A stretch of 64,000 nucleotides of DNA from assembly GCA_021777755.1 (NCBI GenBank), contig JAJYDE010000001.1, positions 62,001 through 126,000 on the forward strand, read 5' to 3'. The stretch comes from Deltaproteobacteria bacterium. GTDB lineage: Bacteria > Desulfobacterota > Syntrophobacteria > Syntrophobacterales > Syntrophobacteraceae. The translations under genes and the position numbers were made by a program. Every line of letters begins with the position of its first letter. The stretch's first letter is position 1. The notes beneath the pieces are model-generated. The model saw only the letters and a list, made by a program, of their open reading frames with translations, ran no database searches and was not told the origin of the DNA. Positions 54,975 through 64,000 of this stretch are shown here, piece after piece.

Positions 54975-55631
54975 TTACTTTTCAACTTTTTTCCAGTCTT
55001 GCGAAAACATCTCCATGCCCTTGTCGGTCAACGGATGGCGCGCAAGCTGTTCGATAACCTTGAATGGAATGGTTGCAATATCCGCGCCCAAGCGCGCGGC
55101 CTCAAGCACATGCACCGGATGCCTGATGCTGGCCACAATCACTTCGGTTTCGAAAAGGTAATTGGAAAAGATCTCAAGAATATCGCCAACCAGGCTCATG
55201 CCGTTTTGAGAAATATCGTCGAGTCTACCCACGAAAGGGCTGATGTAGGTCGCGCCGGCCTTGGCCGCAAGAAGTGCCTGAAGAGCAGAAAAGACCAGGG
55301 TGACATTAGTATTGATCCCTTCGCCCGACAGGATTTTGACCGCCCTTAAACCCGTTGTGGTCATGGGTACTTTTACGACCACGTTTTCGCTTATGGCCGA
55401 AAGCTCCCTGGCTTCGGCGAGCATACCGTCGAGTTCCTCGGCGACGCATTCCGCGCTGACCGGGCCTGCGGCCACTTCGCAAATCTTGCGTATATGGTCC
55501 TTGAAAGCCTCCCTGCCGTTTATTCCCTCCCTGGCAATCAGGCTCGGATTTGTTGTGACCCCGTCAAGGACACCCAAATTGAAAGCATTGCGTATTTCTT
55601 CAAGATTGGCCGTATCGATAAAAAATTTCAC
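54975..55631 (-). CDS. tal: Transaldolase / fructose-6-phosphate aldolase-like
   Basis: A 218-residue small transaldolase of the TalC/MipB group. The start '[14 protein letters not shown]' and '[14 protein letters not shown]' are typical, and the Schiff-base lysine is K87 in 'VVVKVPMT'. It lacks the extra helices of the long transaldolases. Transaldolase and fructose-6-phosphate aldolase activities cannot be separated by this reading. It is 30 bp after the YHS gene. Confidence 0.92.
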   Translation of the reverse strand: MKFFIDTANLEEIRNAFNLGVLDGVTTNPSLIAREGINGREAFKDHIRKICEVAAGPVSAECVAEELDGMLAEARELSAISENVVVKVPMTTTGLRAVKILSGEGINTNVTLVFSALQALLAAKAGATYISPFVGRLDDISQNGMSLVGDILEIFSNYLFETEVIVASIRHPVHVLEAARLGADIATIPFKVIEQLARHPLTDKGMEMFSQDWKKVEK

Positions 55632-55661
55632 ATCATTCTCCCGATATGGAAAGTTTCTTTC

Positions 55662-55919
55662 CTACTTGGCGCTTCGACTCTTGAGATAGCGCTCGTAGCA
55701 TTGTTTACTGCAAAAATAGAGCTCGCGACCGTCGACGACTCCCCTTACCCCTTTTTGTTTCATAAAGTAGACGCCGCATTGCGGATCCCGTATCAGTTCC
55801 GTATCCGAGCCCTTCTCGCGCGGCTCTTGCCTGGAATAATCCAAGTAGGCCTTCGTCATGATTTTTATCAGATGATAGACGCCCCATAGCAATAGGAGGA
55901 AGATAAGGAGATCGGCCAT
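55662..55919 (-). CDS. Small membrane-anchored YHS/TRASH-like protein
   Basis: An 85-residue protein with one N-terminal TM helix ('LLIFLLLLWGVYHLI') and a C-terminal YHS-like metal-binding segment with Cys in 'DPQCGVYF' and 'YFCSKQCYERY'. Such domains bind metal ions, but the role is unknown. It starts one base after the folK stop (TGA-A-ATG), so it is coupled with folK. Confidence 0.78.
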   Translation of the reverse strand: MADLLIFLLLLWGVYHLIKIMTKAYLDYSRQEPREKGSDTELIRDPQCGVYFMKQKGVRGVVDGRELYFCSKQCYERYLKSRSAK

Positions 55920-55920
55920 T

Positions 55921-56418
55921 TCAGTTTTCCAGTTTTTCTATCCGCTGCCCGTGATCGGTTTTAAGAAGCAGGGCCAGCATTTCACGCACCGAGCGCCCGG
56001 TGGCCGGATCAATCCAATCAGGCTCGATTTCGGCAAGGGGCATCAGGACGAAAAGCCGCTCACTCATAAGCGGGTGAGGCGTCTTGAGCTGTGGAAGATC
56101 GATTTGGCGGTCCTCATAGAAAAGAATGTCCAAATCCAGGGTCCTGGGCCCCCATTTTATCGTCCGGACCCTGCCGAAGCTCCTCTCCATATCGAGCAAA
56201 AAATCGAGCAGTGCGGGCGGCTCAAGGATGGTCTCGAGCACAACGGCCGCATTTACAAACCAGCCCCCGGCCGAACTGCCGACAGGGCTGGTTCTGTAGA
56301 GGGAGGAAATTCTAACATTATCAATGGCCGGGTGATTTCGCAACTGGTTAAAAACATCCCGGCATATTCGGACCGAGTCCCCGATATTGCTTCCAACCCC
56401 GATGGCCGCTTTTTTCAC
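55921..56418 (-). CDS. folK: 2-amino-4-hydroxy-6-hydroxymethyldihydropteridine pyrophosphokinase
   Basis: A 165-residue HPPK enzyme of folate synthesis, transferring pyrophosphate from ATP to the pterin. Family marks are 'AAIGVGSNIGD', 'SSLYRTSPVG', 'FVNAAVVLET' and the signature 'KWGPRTLDLDILFYED'. The frame opens well upstream inside dapL; I use GTG at 56418, five bases after the dapL stop, because it gives the normal N-terminus 'VKKAAIGVGSN'. No clear ribosome site, so coupling to dapL is likely. Confidence 0.9.
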   Translation of the reverse strand: MKKAAIGVGSNIGDSVRICRDVFNQLRNHPAIDNVRISSLYRTSPVGSSAGGWFVNAAVVLETILEPPALLDFLLDMERSFGRVRTIKWGPRTLDLDILFYEDRQIDLPQLKTPHPLMSERLFVLMPLAEIEPDWIDPATGRSVREMLALLLKTDHGQRIEKLEN

Positions 56419-56423
56419 GGGCG

Positions 56424-57599
56424 TCAGGGCTTTTTCAGGTCGAGGCGGCAAATCCGCTCCACGGCCTCTTGAAGGCGCTCGGCGCAAACGGTGAGCGCCA
56501 TGCGCACATATCCTTCCCCCGGTTCGCCAAAACCGCTGCCCGGAGTGGTCACTATCCCGGTTTCCCGCAAAAGAAGGGCGGTAAAATCCTTTGAACCATA
56601 TCCGGGCGGGGTGGGACACCAGATATAGAAGGTGGCTCTTGGGACCGCGGGATGCAGGCCTGCTTTTTCCAGGCCGGCAATCAAAATGTCGCGCCTTTGC
56701 TCATAGACCTTGCGCATTTGCTCCACCGCATCCTGATCGCCCTCCAGGGCCGCAATGCCGGCCCACTGCACAGCGTTGAAGGCCCCCGAGTCGATATTGC
56801 TCTTAATCTCTCCAAGAGCGGCTATAATCTCACGGTTTCCGACCGCAAAGCCGAGTCTCCACCCGGTCATGTTGTAGGTCTTGGACAGAGAATGAAATTC
56901 GACGCCCACTTCCTTGGCCCCCGGGACTTCCATGAAGCTCATCGGCCGGTAGCCTCCGAAAGACATCTCCGAGTAGGCGGCGTCATGGCAGACCACGATG
57001 TCGTAGTTTCGGGCAAAGCGCACCACCCGTTCGTAGAAGTCCCTGTCCGCGGTTGCCCCGGTAGGGTTGTTGGGATAATTCAAAAACATGAGTTTTGCCC
57101 GCCGGGCGATTTCCGGCGAAATTGCCTCGAGGTCGGGCAAAAATCCGTTTTCCTTCAAAAGAGGCATGAGGTGGCATTCACCTCCCGCAAACATGGTGGC
57201 GATCTGGTAGACCGGATAGGCCGGGGAGGGAACCAGTGCAAGGTCTCCGGGGTTTATCACGGCAAGGGGCAGGTGCGCCAGACCTTCCTTGGAGCCGATG
57301 AGCGTCAGAGTCTCAGCCATGGGTTCGAGCTCGACTCCGAATCTTCTCCCGTACCATTTGGCCACGCTTACCCGAAAGTCGTTCATGCCCGAATAGGATG
57401 GATACTGGTGGTTGGCGGGATCTTTTGCGCTCTGCGCCAATTTTTCAATAATATGGGGCGGAGTCGGTAAGTCGGGATCTCCCACCCCCAGGTTGATAAC
57501 ATCGACTCCCTTTGCGATCAGTTCGGCCTTGAGCCGGTCGATTTCGGCGAAAAGATAGGGCGGAAGCCTTCGCACCCGCTCGGCTTTCACAAATGACAT
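56424..57599 (-). CDS. dapL: LL-diaminopimelate aminotransferase (class I/II aminotransferase)
   Basis: A 391-residue PLP enzyme. '[21 protein letters not shown]' (in part), 'YPNNPTGA', and the PLP lysine in '[16 protein letters not shown]' are class I/II aminotransferase features of the DapL-like group. Its place next to dapB, dapA, dapF and lysA, with no dapD or dapE in the cluster, supports direct conversion of tetrahydrodipicolinate to LL-diaminopimelate. ATG at 57599 follows AAGGAGG. Starts 11 bp after dapB. Confidence 0.88.
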   Translation of the reverse strand: MSFVKAERVRRLPPYLFAEIDRLKAELIAKGVDVINLGVGDPDLPTPPHIIEKLAQSAKDPANHQYPSYSGMNDFRVSVAKWYGRRFGVELEPMAETLTLIGSKEGLAHLPLAVINPGDLALVPSPAYPVYQIATMFAGGECHLMPLLKENGFLPDLEAISPEIARRAKLMFLNYPNNPTGATADRDFYERVVRFARNYDIVVCHDAAYSEMSFGGYRPMSFMEVPGAKEVGVEFHSLSKTYNMTGWRLGFAVGNREIIAALGEIKSNIDSGAFNAVQWAGIAALEGDQDAVEQMRKVYEQRRDILIAGLEKAGLHPAVPRATFYIWCPTPPGYGSKDFTALLLRETGIVTTPGSGFGEPGEGYVRMALTVCAERLQEAVERICRLDLKKP

Positions 57600-57610
57600 C
57601 AGTTGCCTCC

Positions 57611-58414
57611 TTACTTTATTCCCAGCACATCGCCCATTTCGTAGACGCCGTGGGGCCGGGTGATCACCCATATCGCGGCGCGCACGGCTCCCCTGGCAAA
57701 ATTGTCCCGGTTATGGGCCTTGTGAACGAGTTCGATTCTTTCGCCGAGCGAGGCAAAAATGACGGTGTGCTCGCCCGTTATGTCGCCGCCGCGAATGGTC
57801 TGAATGCCGATCTCGGTTCCCGTGCGCTCCCCGATGATGCCGTGGCGTGCATAGACACCGACTTCGTCGAGTTGCCTGCCCAAGGCTTGGGCCGCCACCC
57901 GGGCCAACTTCAGCGCCGTTCCGCTGGGGGCGTCTTTTTTGAACCGATGATGGGCCTCGATGATCTCTATATCGCAATCCTCTCCGAGCAGCCGTGTGGC
58001 TTCGGCCACGAGTCTGAACAAAATATTTACTCCCACGCTCATATTGGGTGAAATGACGCACGGGACCGAAACAGCCAGTTTTTTTGCTTCCTCGAGCTGT
58101 TGGGGCGTAAATCCGGTCGAACCGATCACCATGGGAGTGCCTCGCGCCGAGGCCGCCCTCAGGTTTTCCAGAGACGATGCGGGATTGGTAAAATCGATCA
58201 AGACGTCCGCACAATCGAGCACCTCTTCGACCCGGCCGCCTATCTTTTTACCGGTCGGAGCCCCCCCGACGGCTTGAGCCAAATCTTTTCCAACCAGTGG
58301 GTGGCCCGAGAACTCGAAGCCTGCCGAGAGTTCCACGCCCTCAGTTTCACCGAGGATCTGCGCCACCCGCGATCCCATCCTTCCGGCAATGCCGGCAACC
58401 GCTACGCGTATCAT
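57611..58414 (-). CDS. dapB: 4-hydroxy-tetrahydrodipicolinate reductase
   Basis: A 267-residue reductase of lysine synthesis. The NAD(P)-binding motif '[11 protein letters not shown]' opens the chain, 'VIGSTGF' and 'SPNMSVGVN' follow, and the substrate signature '[15 protein letters not shown]' is complete with catalytic His and Lys. It lies 31 bp after dapA and 11 bp before dapL in the same operon. Confidence 0.96.
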   Translation of the reverse strand: MIRVAVAGIAGRMGSRVAQILGETEGVELSAGFEFSGHPLVGKDLAQAVGGAPTGKKIGGRVEEVLDCADVLIDFTNPASSLENLRAASARGTPMVIGSTGFTPQQLEEAKKLAVSVPCVISPNMSVGVNILFRLVAEATRLLGEDCDIEIIEAHHRFKKDAPSGTALKLARVAAQALGRQLDEVGVYARHGIIGERTGTEIGIQTIRGGDITGEHTVIFASLGERIELVHKAHNRDNFARGAVRAAIWVITRPHGVYEMGDVLGIK

Positions 58415-58445
58415 ACTGAAATCCCTCGTACGGAAACGATCTCGG

Positions 58446-59321
58446 TTAAAGAAGCCCCTGGGCTTGGAGCACCTGCCGCAGCCGCTCCCTGTTAATATCC
58501 GACATGGTTACCAGCGGCAGCCTCACTTCCTCGGAGCCAATTTTTCCCATCATGGCCAGAGCGGCTTTTACAGGTGCCGGGTTGGTTTCGATGAAAAGGA
58601 TGTGAAGAAGTGGCAGCAGCTTGTAATAGAGCTTGCGCGATTCCTCGAAGCGGCCTTGAAGGAAAAGAGCGCAGAGATCGGCCATTTGCCGGGGGGCAAC
58701 ATTTGACACCACTGATATGACCCCTTTACCCCCCACGCACAGAAGCGGGAAGGTAAGAAAGTCCTCGCCGGAGAGCACCGTGAAGTCCTCGGCGCAAAGC
58801 GAAATAATATCTGTGATCTGTTTCATCGAACCGGCGGATTCCTTGACCCCGACGATGTTGTCTATTCTTGAGAGCCGCTCCATGGTGGCCGGTTCGATGT
58901 TGGTCGCCGTGCGCCCCGGTATGTTGTAGACCACTATGGGAATATCGACGGCCTTTGCCACCGCCTCGAAATGGCGGTAGATCCCTTCCTGCGTGGGCTT
59001 GTTGTAGTAGGGAGTGATCAAAAGGGCCGCGTCGGCGCCTGCCTTTTTGGCATGGGCGGTAAGCGAGATCGCTTCCGCCGTGGAGTTGGAGCCGGTGCCG
59101 GCAATGACGGGTACGCGCCCCGCGGCCTGCTCGATGACGATTTCGACAACGCGCGCGTGCTCCTCATGGGATAGAGTCGGGGATTCGCCGGTTGTTCCGC
59201 AGGGTACTATGCCCCTGGTCCCGTTTTCTATCTGGAAATCGACCAGGCTTCTAAGGCCCGCCTCATCGACCGTACCGGCCTTAAAAGGCGTTACAATCGC
59301 CACAATCGCGCCGCTAAACAT
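58446..59321 (-). CDS. dapA: 4-hydroxy-tetrahydrodipicolinate synthase
   Basis: A 291-residue (beta/alpha)8 aldolase that condenses pyruvate with aspartate semialdehyde. The Schiff-base lysine is K160 in 'NIVGVKESAG', the catalytic Tyr is Y132 in 'VVYNIPGRT', and 'GTTGESPTL' is the pyruvate-binding motif. The length is that of bacterial enzymes. It follows dapF by 13 bp. Confidence 0.96.
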   Translation of the reverse strand: MFSGAIVAIVTPFKAGTVDEAGLRSLVDFQIENGTRGIVPCGTTGESPTLSHEEHARVVEIVIEQAAGRVPVIAGTGSNSTAEAISLTAHAKKAGADAALLITPYYNKPTQEGIYRHFEAVAKAVDIPIVVYNIPGRTATNIEPATMERLSRIDNIVGVKESAGSMKQITDIISLCAEDFTVLSGEDFLTFPLLCVGGKGVISVVSNVAPRQMADLCALFLQGRFEESRKLYYKLLPLLHILFIETNPAPVKAALAMMGKIGSEEVRLPLVTMSDINRERLRQVLQAQGLL

Positions 59322-59334
59322 CGCAACCTCCTTC

Positions 59335-60186
59335 TTATCTCAAGGTTTCGTCCCAAAGTTCGGCATCGTAGACAACCTTGGCGTCGCCTTCCAGGAAAAC
59401 GGCCGAGAAACTTGTTACACCGCCTTGTGAAATCTTTTCGAAATGAATGGTCAGGGTCTCGCCGCTCAGGGTGAGCACATCGACGGGAGATTCCGTGTAA
59501 TTTCTGGCCGCGGCCACAAGGGCCGCCGCAATGCACCCCGTGCCGCAGGCAAGGGTCTCGCCCTCCACGCCGCGCTCGTAGGTCCTGATTTGCAGGCCGT
59601 GAGGGCCTGTCACAACGACGAAATCGGCGTTGGTGCCGGCGGGCGCAAAGCGTTCGTGGCGCCTGATGGCCCGCCCGCGCTCGTGGACATCCATTGCTTC
59701 GAGGTGCTCGGGCGAGTCGGCAAAATCCACCGCGTGGGGAACTCCGGTATTGATGAAATCCAGGCTTATCGGGTGCCCGTTGAGATCTATAGCGATATCG
59801 AGCTCCAGGCCGTGGGGTCGAGGCATAGCCACCCTGGCTCCCTGGCCCATGATCGTGGCTTCGACCACGCCGGCAAGGGTCCTGAAAGAAAACCGCTCCT
59901 TGTTCGTTACTCCCTTGAGCAAGGCGAAACGGGCCGCACAGCGCGCTCCATTGCCGCACATTTCGGCTTCGGAGCCGTCGGCGTTGAAAAATCGCCAGGC
60001 GAAATCGACCTCAGGATCGTTTTCTATGAGAATCAGGCCGTCGCCCCCCGCGGAGAGCTTCCTGCGGCAGGCAAGCCGTGCCAGGTCGCGCCCGTGCTCC
60101 CCGGACAATTTGAGTTCCCGGTTGTCTATAAGCAGAAAATCGTTTCCGCTGCCGGTCATTTTCGTAAAAGGAATTTTATTCGTCAT
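59335..60186 (-). CDS. dapF: Diaminopimelate epimerase
   Basis: A 283-residue PLP-independent epimerase converting LL- to meso-diaminopimelate. The two catalytic cysteines are C77 in 'MCGNGARC' and C214 in 'ACGTGC', and 'MTGSGNDFLLID' is the N-terminal mark. The start overlaps the end of lysA by 11 bp, consistent with one transcript. Confidence 0.96.
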   Translation of the reverse strand: MTNKIPFTKMTGSGNDFLLIDNRELKLSGEHGRDLARLACRRKLSAGGDGLILIENDPEVDFAWRFFNADGSEAEMCGNGARCAARFALLKGVTNKERFSFRTLAGVVEATIMGQGARVAMPRPHGLELDIAIDLNGHPISLDFINTGVPHAVDFADSPEHLEAMDVHERGRAIRRHERFAPAGTNADFVVVTGPHGLQIRTYERGVEGETLACGTGCIAAALVAAARNYTESPVDVLTLSGETLTIHFEKISQGGVTSFSAVFLEGDAKVVYDAELWDETLR

Positions 60187-61459
60187 TTCGCCCGCCTTGG
60201 TCCTCTTCGGGAAAATCGGGGACGGTTTCGGGCCCGACCAGATCCTCCCAGGTTTCCCTTCGCCTGATGACGTGGTAATGTTCGCCGTCCACGAGCACCT
60301 CCGCGGCCCGGGGCCGCGAATTGTAATTGGAGGACATGCTGAAGCCGTAGGCCCCGGCGCTCATAACCGCCAGATAGTCGCCCTGGGCGGTAAGCGGCAG
60401 TTCTCGTTCCCTGGCCAGAAAGTCCCCCGACTCGCAGATGGGACCCACCACATCGACCATTTCGGTTTCCTGGAGGCTTCTTGCCACCGGCTGCACGGTA
60501 TGGTAGGAACCATAGAGGCTGGGGCGAATAAGATCGTTCATGGCCCCGTCGCAAATCACGAAATTTTTGGCCTGGGTTCGTTTCGTATAGAGCACCTTGG
60601 TGACAAAAATACCGGCGTTTCCGACAATTACGCGCCCCGGCTCCAAGATCAGCTTGCAGTCGATATCTCCGAGTTCCTGCAAAAGGGCCCTGGCATATTC
60701 GTGCGGCTGGGGAGGGGCTTCCTGATCGTAGACGATGCCCAGCCCTCCGCCCAGATCGAGGTAGCGAATTTGTGCCCCGCGCAGGCGAAAGCGGTCGATA
60801 AGGGCGCGAAGCCGCTGTAGCGCGTCAACAAAAGGTGTGACGTCGGTAAGCTGGCTGCCGATATGGCAGTCAAGGCCCACCAGATCGATGTTTTTGAGGC
60901 TTTTTGAATCTTCAAAGGCTCGCAGAGCGCTTTCGGCCGATATTCCGAATTTATTCTTCTTCATCCCCGTGGAAATATAGGGGTGAGTATTGGGATCGAT
61001 GTCGGGATTTACCCGCAGGGAAACCGATGCCTTTAAGTTCATCGCCTCGGCGCGCCGGTTGATCTGTTCGAGTTCCTGGATGGATTCGATATTGAACATC
61101 AGGATCTTTTCGCGCAGAGCAAAGTCGATTTCTTCCACCGTCTTGCCCACTCCCGAATAGACGATGCGATCCGAGGGGATCCGGGCCTTCAGCGCGCGGT
61201 AGAGTTCGCCCCCCGAGACGATATCGACCCCTCCGCCCATCGAGCCGAACAGTTTCAAAATGGCTATGTTGGAATTGGCCTTCACCGAATAACAGGTCAG
61301 GTGCTCCGCATTGGCAAAGGCCGAATCAAAGGTCAGGAAATGGTGCTTAAGAGTTGCCATACTGTAGATATAGCAGGGTGTGCCGACTTGTCGGGCTATC
61401 ACCCTGACGGGCACATCCTCGCAGTAGAGTTCCTCTGCTTTGTATTGAAAATGGTGCAT
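60176..61459 (-). CDS. lysA: Diaminopimelate decarboxylase
   Basis: A 427-residue fold-III PLP enzyme, the last step to lysine. The PLP lysine is K60 in 'TCYSVKANSN', and 'LDLGGGLGI', 'EPGRVIVGNAG' and 'CESGD' follow the family order. ATG at 61459 is chosen by homology with a weak AAGGGA site; the frame is open 15 codons further into the upstream lipoprotein gene. It overlaps dapF by 11 bp. Confidence 0.95.
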   Translation of the reverse strand: MHHFQYKAEELYCEDVPVRVIARQVGTPCYIYSMATLKHHFLTFDSAFANAEHLTCYSVKANSNIAILKLFGSMGGGVDIVSGGELYRALKARIPSDRIVYSGVGKTVEEIDFALREKILMFNIESIQELEQINRRAEAMNLKASVSLRVNPDIDPNTHPYISTGMKKNKFGISAESALRAFEDSKSLKNIDLVGLDCHIGSQLTDVTPFVDALQRLRALIDRFRLRGAQIRYLDLGGGLGIVYDQEAPPQPHEYARALLQELGDIDCKLILEPGRVIVGNAGIFVTKVLYTKRTQAKNFVICDGAMNDLIRPSLYGSYHTVQPVARSLQETEMVDVVGPICESGDFLARERELPLTAQGDYLAVMSAGAYGFSMSSNYNSRPRAAEVLVDGEHYHVIRRRETWEDLVGPETVPDFPEEDQGGRNDE

Positions 61460-61470
61460 GGAGTCATCCC

Positions 61471-62535
61471 TTAATGCGTCGGCAGGTTTCTCAACTCGAC
61501 CCACTTGGAAAGCAGGCCTTCTTCATGCTTGTGCCCCGGGCTCACCGCGGAGACCGCGTAACGGTATGTCACCCCGCCTTGTGCGCGGTGATCGACAAAA
61601 GGCGGGTGCAACACCGGGTTTGCCGTCAGCCTGACAATTTCTTTGCCCTGCTTGCGGTAGACGTGGTAGCCGGCGGTTTTGCCTTCGTCTTCGAGCCAGT
61701 GCACTTCGATGCCGCCATGGACCGGTACCGCCCAGACTTTGCCGGGAGGAGGCGGAGGCGCGGAGCGCGGCCCCATGACCGAAATTTTTCCGGAAGGCTC
61801 ACCGTAGACATTTTCCGCGTCGATATGGCGAACCGGCACCACCCGGTAGACCGATTTTTGACCCGGGATGACCTGCCGATCGTAATAGGCGTCCCCTTTG
61901 ACCAGCGGGGATACATCCTTCCAGATATCGGTGCTCGAAAGCCTTTGTACTCGAAAAGAAAGGGTGAAGGGCTTTATGTCATGGCCTTCAATGTCCTTGG
62001 GCGATTGTTTCCACTCGATCAGGATTCCCTGCTGCTGCGTTGCAGCCCTCAGACCCACCGGAGCGACCGGACCGGGGTAGATTTTGGCAATGACCGGATT
62101 GGAGTGGCTGACCGTGTTGCCCTTGTCGTCGATGATGGCGATCTGGTAACGAAACGCCTTGTGATCGCAGACCTTGTGATCGCTCCACCCAAGCCTGCCG
62201 TCGGGGCCGGGCTTTGCGGTCGCCCCGTCCATGGTCTCCACCTGCAGTTGTGCCGGGGGTGGGCATTCGAGACAATTGCGCTTGGCCCAGTCGACATCGT
62301 TTTTAAGAATGGAGTAGCGAATTTTCCTGGCTGCCCCGGCAGGAAGAGCGCTCCAGGAAATCTCCACGGCCCCGGGTTCGACCCTGGCGCTCAGATCGTT
62401 TATCCTCGGAGGAGGCGCGGAGCCTATGGGGCTTGGAAAGGTTTGATGCCCGCAACCTGAAAGAAGAGCGCTCAGAGCGCAAATCAAGATGCTCCCAAAC
62501 CGCCCGTGTCTTGTTAAATCAGGCATAATTCGCAT
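61471..62535 (-). CDS. Lipoprotein with fibronectin type III-like repeats
   Basis: A 354-residue protein with signal peptide and lipobox 'ALLSGCGHQ' (Cys about 28), so anchored in the membrane. The rest is beta-rich with Fn3-like units ('VEISWSALPAG', 'GILIEWKQSP', 'GIEVHWLEDEG ... AGYHVYRK' in parts) separated by Pro-rich linkers. The role is unknown. It sits between argH and lysA, 7 bp and 11 bp away, in what looks like one operon, which is an odd place for an envelope protein. Confidence 0.75.
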   Translation of the reverse strand: MRIMPDLTRHGRFGSILICALSALLSGCGHQTFPSPIGSAPPPRINDLSARVEPGAVEISWSALPAGAARKIRYSILKNDVDWAKRNCLECPPPAQLQVETMDGATAKPGPDGRLGWSDHKVCDHKAFRYQIAIIDDKGNTVSHSNPVIAKIYPGPVAPVGLRAATQQQGILIEWKQSPKDIEGHDIKPFTLSFRVQRLSSTDIWKDVSPLVKGDAYYDRQVIPGQKSVYRVVPVRHIDAENVYGEPSGKISVMGPRSAPPPPPGKVWAVPVHGGIEVHWLEDEGKTAGYHVYRKQGKEIVRLTANPVLHPPFVDHRAQGGVTYRYAVSAVSPGHKHEEGLLSKWVELRNLPTH

Positions 62536-62542
62536 ACTCTCC

Positions 62543-63961
62543 CTATTCTTCCATCTGAGTGTTCTTTTTTGAACTCGCCTCGCGCGAGGCCAACTCAGCT
62601 TTCGCCCGAGCTATGGCTTCGGCTACCCTTGGAGCCCCCGTTCCCCCGACCGATTGCCTGCGTCCGACGATGCTTGAGATATCAAGGTAGGAGAAAACGT
62701 CCTCATCGAAGGCCATATGGAAAGTTTTGAGTTCGTCGAGCGAGCACTCGCCCAGTTCCTTGCCGGCCTGAATGCAGTATTGAACGATTCGCCCCGCCAC
62801 ATGATGGGCTTTGCGAAAAGGAACGCCACGCCTGGCCAGGTAATCGGCCAGATCGGTTGCCGCGGTAAAACCCTGCCCGGCCATCAGCGCCATTTTGTCT
62901 TTGTTGATGCGGATTTGGGGAAGCATTTTGCCAAGCAGGCGCAATGTTGCCCCGACCGTATCGACGGAATCGAAAACCGGTTCCTTGTCTTCCTGCAGGT
63001 CGCGGTTATAAGCCAGCGGCAGCCCTTTTGCGATCGTAAGAAGCGCAAACAGGTTCCCGTAAACCCGACCGGTCTTGCCCCGCATCAACTCGGGCACATC
63101 CGGGTTTTTCTTCTGGGGCATGATGCTCGATCCGGTGCAAAACGCATCGCTTATCTCGACAAAGGCGAATTCGGCGCTCGACCAGATGACAAGCTCCTCG
63201 GCCATGCGACTGACGTGCATCATGAGGATTGCCGCGGTCGAACAAAACTCGATCATGTAGTCGCGGTCGCTTACCGCGTCCATCGAATTTCCAATGACCC
63301 GGGGGAAACCAAGCTCGCGGGCGGTCCATTCCATATCGGTGGGAAAGGCTGTGCCCGCAAGGGCCGCGCTGCCAAGAGGCATGACGTCGGTGCGGACCGA
63401 ACACTCGCCAAGCCTGGCGAAATCGCGGCCGAACATTTCATAGTAAGCCATCAGGTGATGGGAGAAAAGTACCGGTTGGGCATGCTGCAGATGCGTAAAA
63501 CCCGGCATGATCACATCGAGGTTTTCTTCCGCCATCTCCACCAGGGTCGATTGAACAAGGCTCACCAGGTCTCGTATTTCGTTCAGCGCTTCGCGCATAT
63601 AAAGCCGCATATCGAGCGCCACCTGGTCGTTTCGGCTCCTGGCTGTGTGGAGTTTGCCGCCGGTCTCGCCGATCCGGGCGGTAAGCTCGTTTTCGATCGC
63701 CATGTGGATGTCCTCCTGGGAGGCATCCAGCTTGATCTTTCCCCGTTCGATGTCACGAAGAATTTCACCGAGGGTTTGCACGATCAGGGAAGCCTCTTCG
63801 TGGGGGATTATCCCGCATTCGGCCAGCATGCGGCAGTGCGCAATGCTCCCCTCGATATCATGTCGATAGAGCCGGCTGTCGAAGTGAATCGAGGCGGTGT
63901 ATTCCTCCACCAGTTTGTCGGTGGGCTGTTCGAAACGCCCATTCCACAGCTTTTCGGTCAT
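62543..63961 (-). CDS. argH: Argininosuccinate lyase
   Basis: A 472-residue lyase that splits argininosuccinate to arginine and fumarate. The start 'LWNGRFEQPTDKLVEEY' and the signature 'GSSIMPQKKNPD' with catalytic Ser are clear, and 'HTARSRNDQVALD' is present. The ATG overlaps the stop of an upstream gene by one base (TGATG), so it is translationally coupled to the preceding gene, cut off by the window. Confidence 0.96.
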   Translation of the reverse strand: MTEKLWNGRFEQPTDKLVEEYTASIHFDSRLYRHDIEGSIAHCRMLAECGIIPHEEASLIVQTLGEILRDIERGKIKLDASQEDIHMAIENELTARIGETGGKLHTARSRNDQVALDMRLYMREALNEIRDLVSLVQSTLVEMAEENLDVIMPGFTHLQHAQPVLFSHHLMAYYEMFGRDFARLGECSVRTDVMPLGSAALAGTAFPTDMEWTARELGFPRVIGNSMDAVSDRDYMIEFCSTAAILMMHVSRMAEELVIWSSAEFAFVEISDAFCTGSSIMPQKKNPDVPELMRGKTGRVYGNLFALLTIAKGLPLAYNRDLQEDKEPVFDSVDTVGATLRLLGKMLPQIRINKDKMALMAGQGFTAATDLADYLARRGVPFRKAHHVAGRIVQYCIQAGKELGECSLDELKTFHMAFDEDVFSYLDISSIVGRRQSVGGTGAPRVAEAIARAKAELASREASSKKNTQMEE

Positions 63962-64000
63962 CAGCTTTTAAAGCCCTTCTTCACAAGGGTTTCGATCCTC
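63961..64000 (-). CDS. 3' end of an unidentified gene upstream of argH
   Basis: Only the last 12 codons are in the window, ending 'IETLVKKGFKS' and TGA at 63961-63963, which shares one base with the argH ATG. Position before argH suggests another arginine gene such as argG, but too little sequence is present to tell. Confidence 0.4.
   Translation of the reverse strand, partial: RIETLVKKGFKS

Overview
The window reads as chromosomal DNA of a sulfate-reducing, fatty-acid-oxidising Gram-negative anaerobe, most likely a member of the Desulfobacterota (former Deltaproteobacteria). Three things support this: a complete dissimilatory sulfate-activation and APS-reduction locus (aprBA, sat, qmoAB plus an Hdr-like subunit), two sets of beta-oxidation genes with a FadL-type porin, and lysine synthesis by the diaminopimelate aminotransferase (DapL) route. 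I cannot name the genus from the sequence alone.

Layout. 1-5.4 kb: the 3' end of uvrB, an acyl-CoA ligase, an acyl-CoA dehydrogenase and an enoyl-CoA hydratase, then a potassium channel. 5.4-17.2 kb: the sulfate locus. aprBA has a long leader and is followed by two paralogous YkgJ-type cysteine-cluster proteins. Then come sat, between two hairpin terminators, and qmoA-qmoB with a third gene coding for a soluble HdrD-like protein (HdrC plus HdrB modules) where the membrane cytochrome subunit QmoC is usual. 17.4-24.7 kb: two DUF3300 secreted proteins flank a small membrane protein, a DUF362 ferredoxin-like protein, a glucan phosphorylase and an RNA methyltransferase. 24.7-31.5 kb: a decayed CheB domain, a helically spaced AACAGC repeat array, a PAS histidine kinase, a 3D-domain exported protein, a response regulator and a chemoreceptor. 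31.6-38.8 kb: a hypothetical protein, RecJ, a methyltransferase, and a block holding ASCH-domain and dynamin-like GTPase genes between two same-orientation copies of an unknown gene, one copy broken.

38.8-47.9 kb: a minus-strand fatty-acid operon in the order TetR regulator, acyl-CoA dehydrogenase, thiolase, hydratase/3-hydroxyacyl-CoA dehydrogenase (interrupted by one in-frame TAG), acyl-CoA ligase and FadL. A 32-bp FadR-like palindrome sits in front of the regulator gene. 48.5-52.3 kb: an orphan peptide-type solute-binding protein followed by a chemoreceptor. 52.4-64 kb: a long minus-strand block with argH, an Fn3 lipoprotein, lysA, dapF, dapA, dapB, dapL, folK, a YHS protein, transaldolase, a lytic transglycosylase, pgsA and an ArgZ/TIGR00300-type protein.

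Together the genes describe a cell that activates fatty acids, oxidises them by beta-oxidation and passes electrons to sulfate. The most unusual point is how electrons would reach APS reductase if the Qmo complex here really lacks its quinone-binding membrane subunit. All functional calls come from reading motifs and family patterns; no database search was run.
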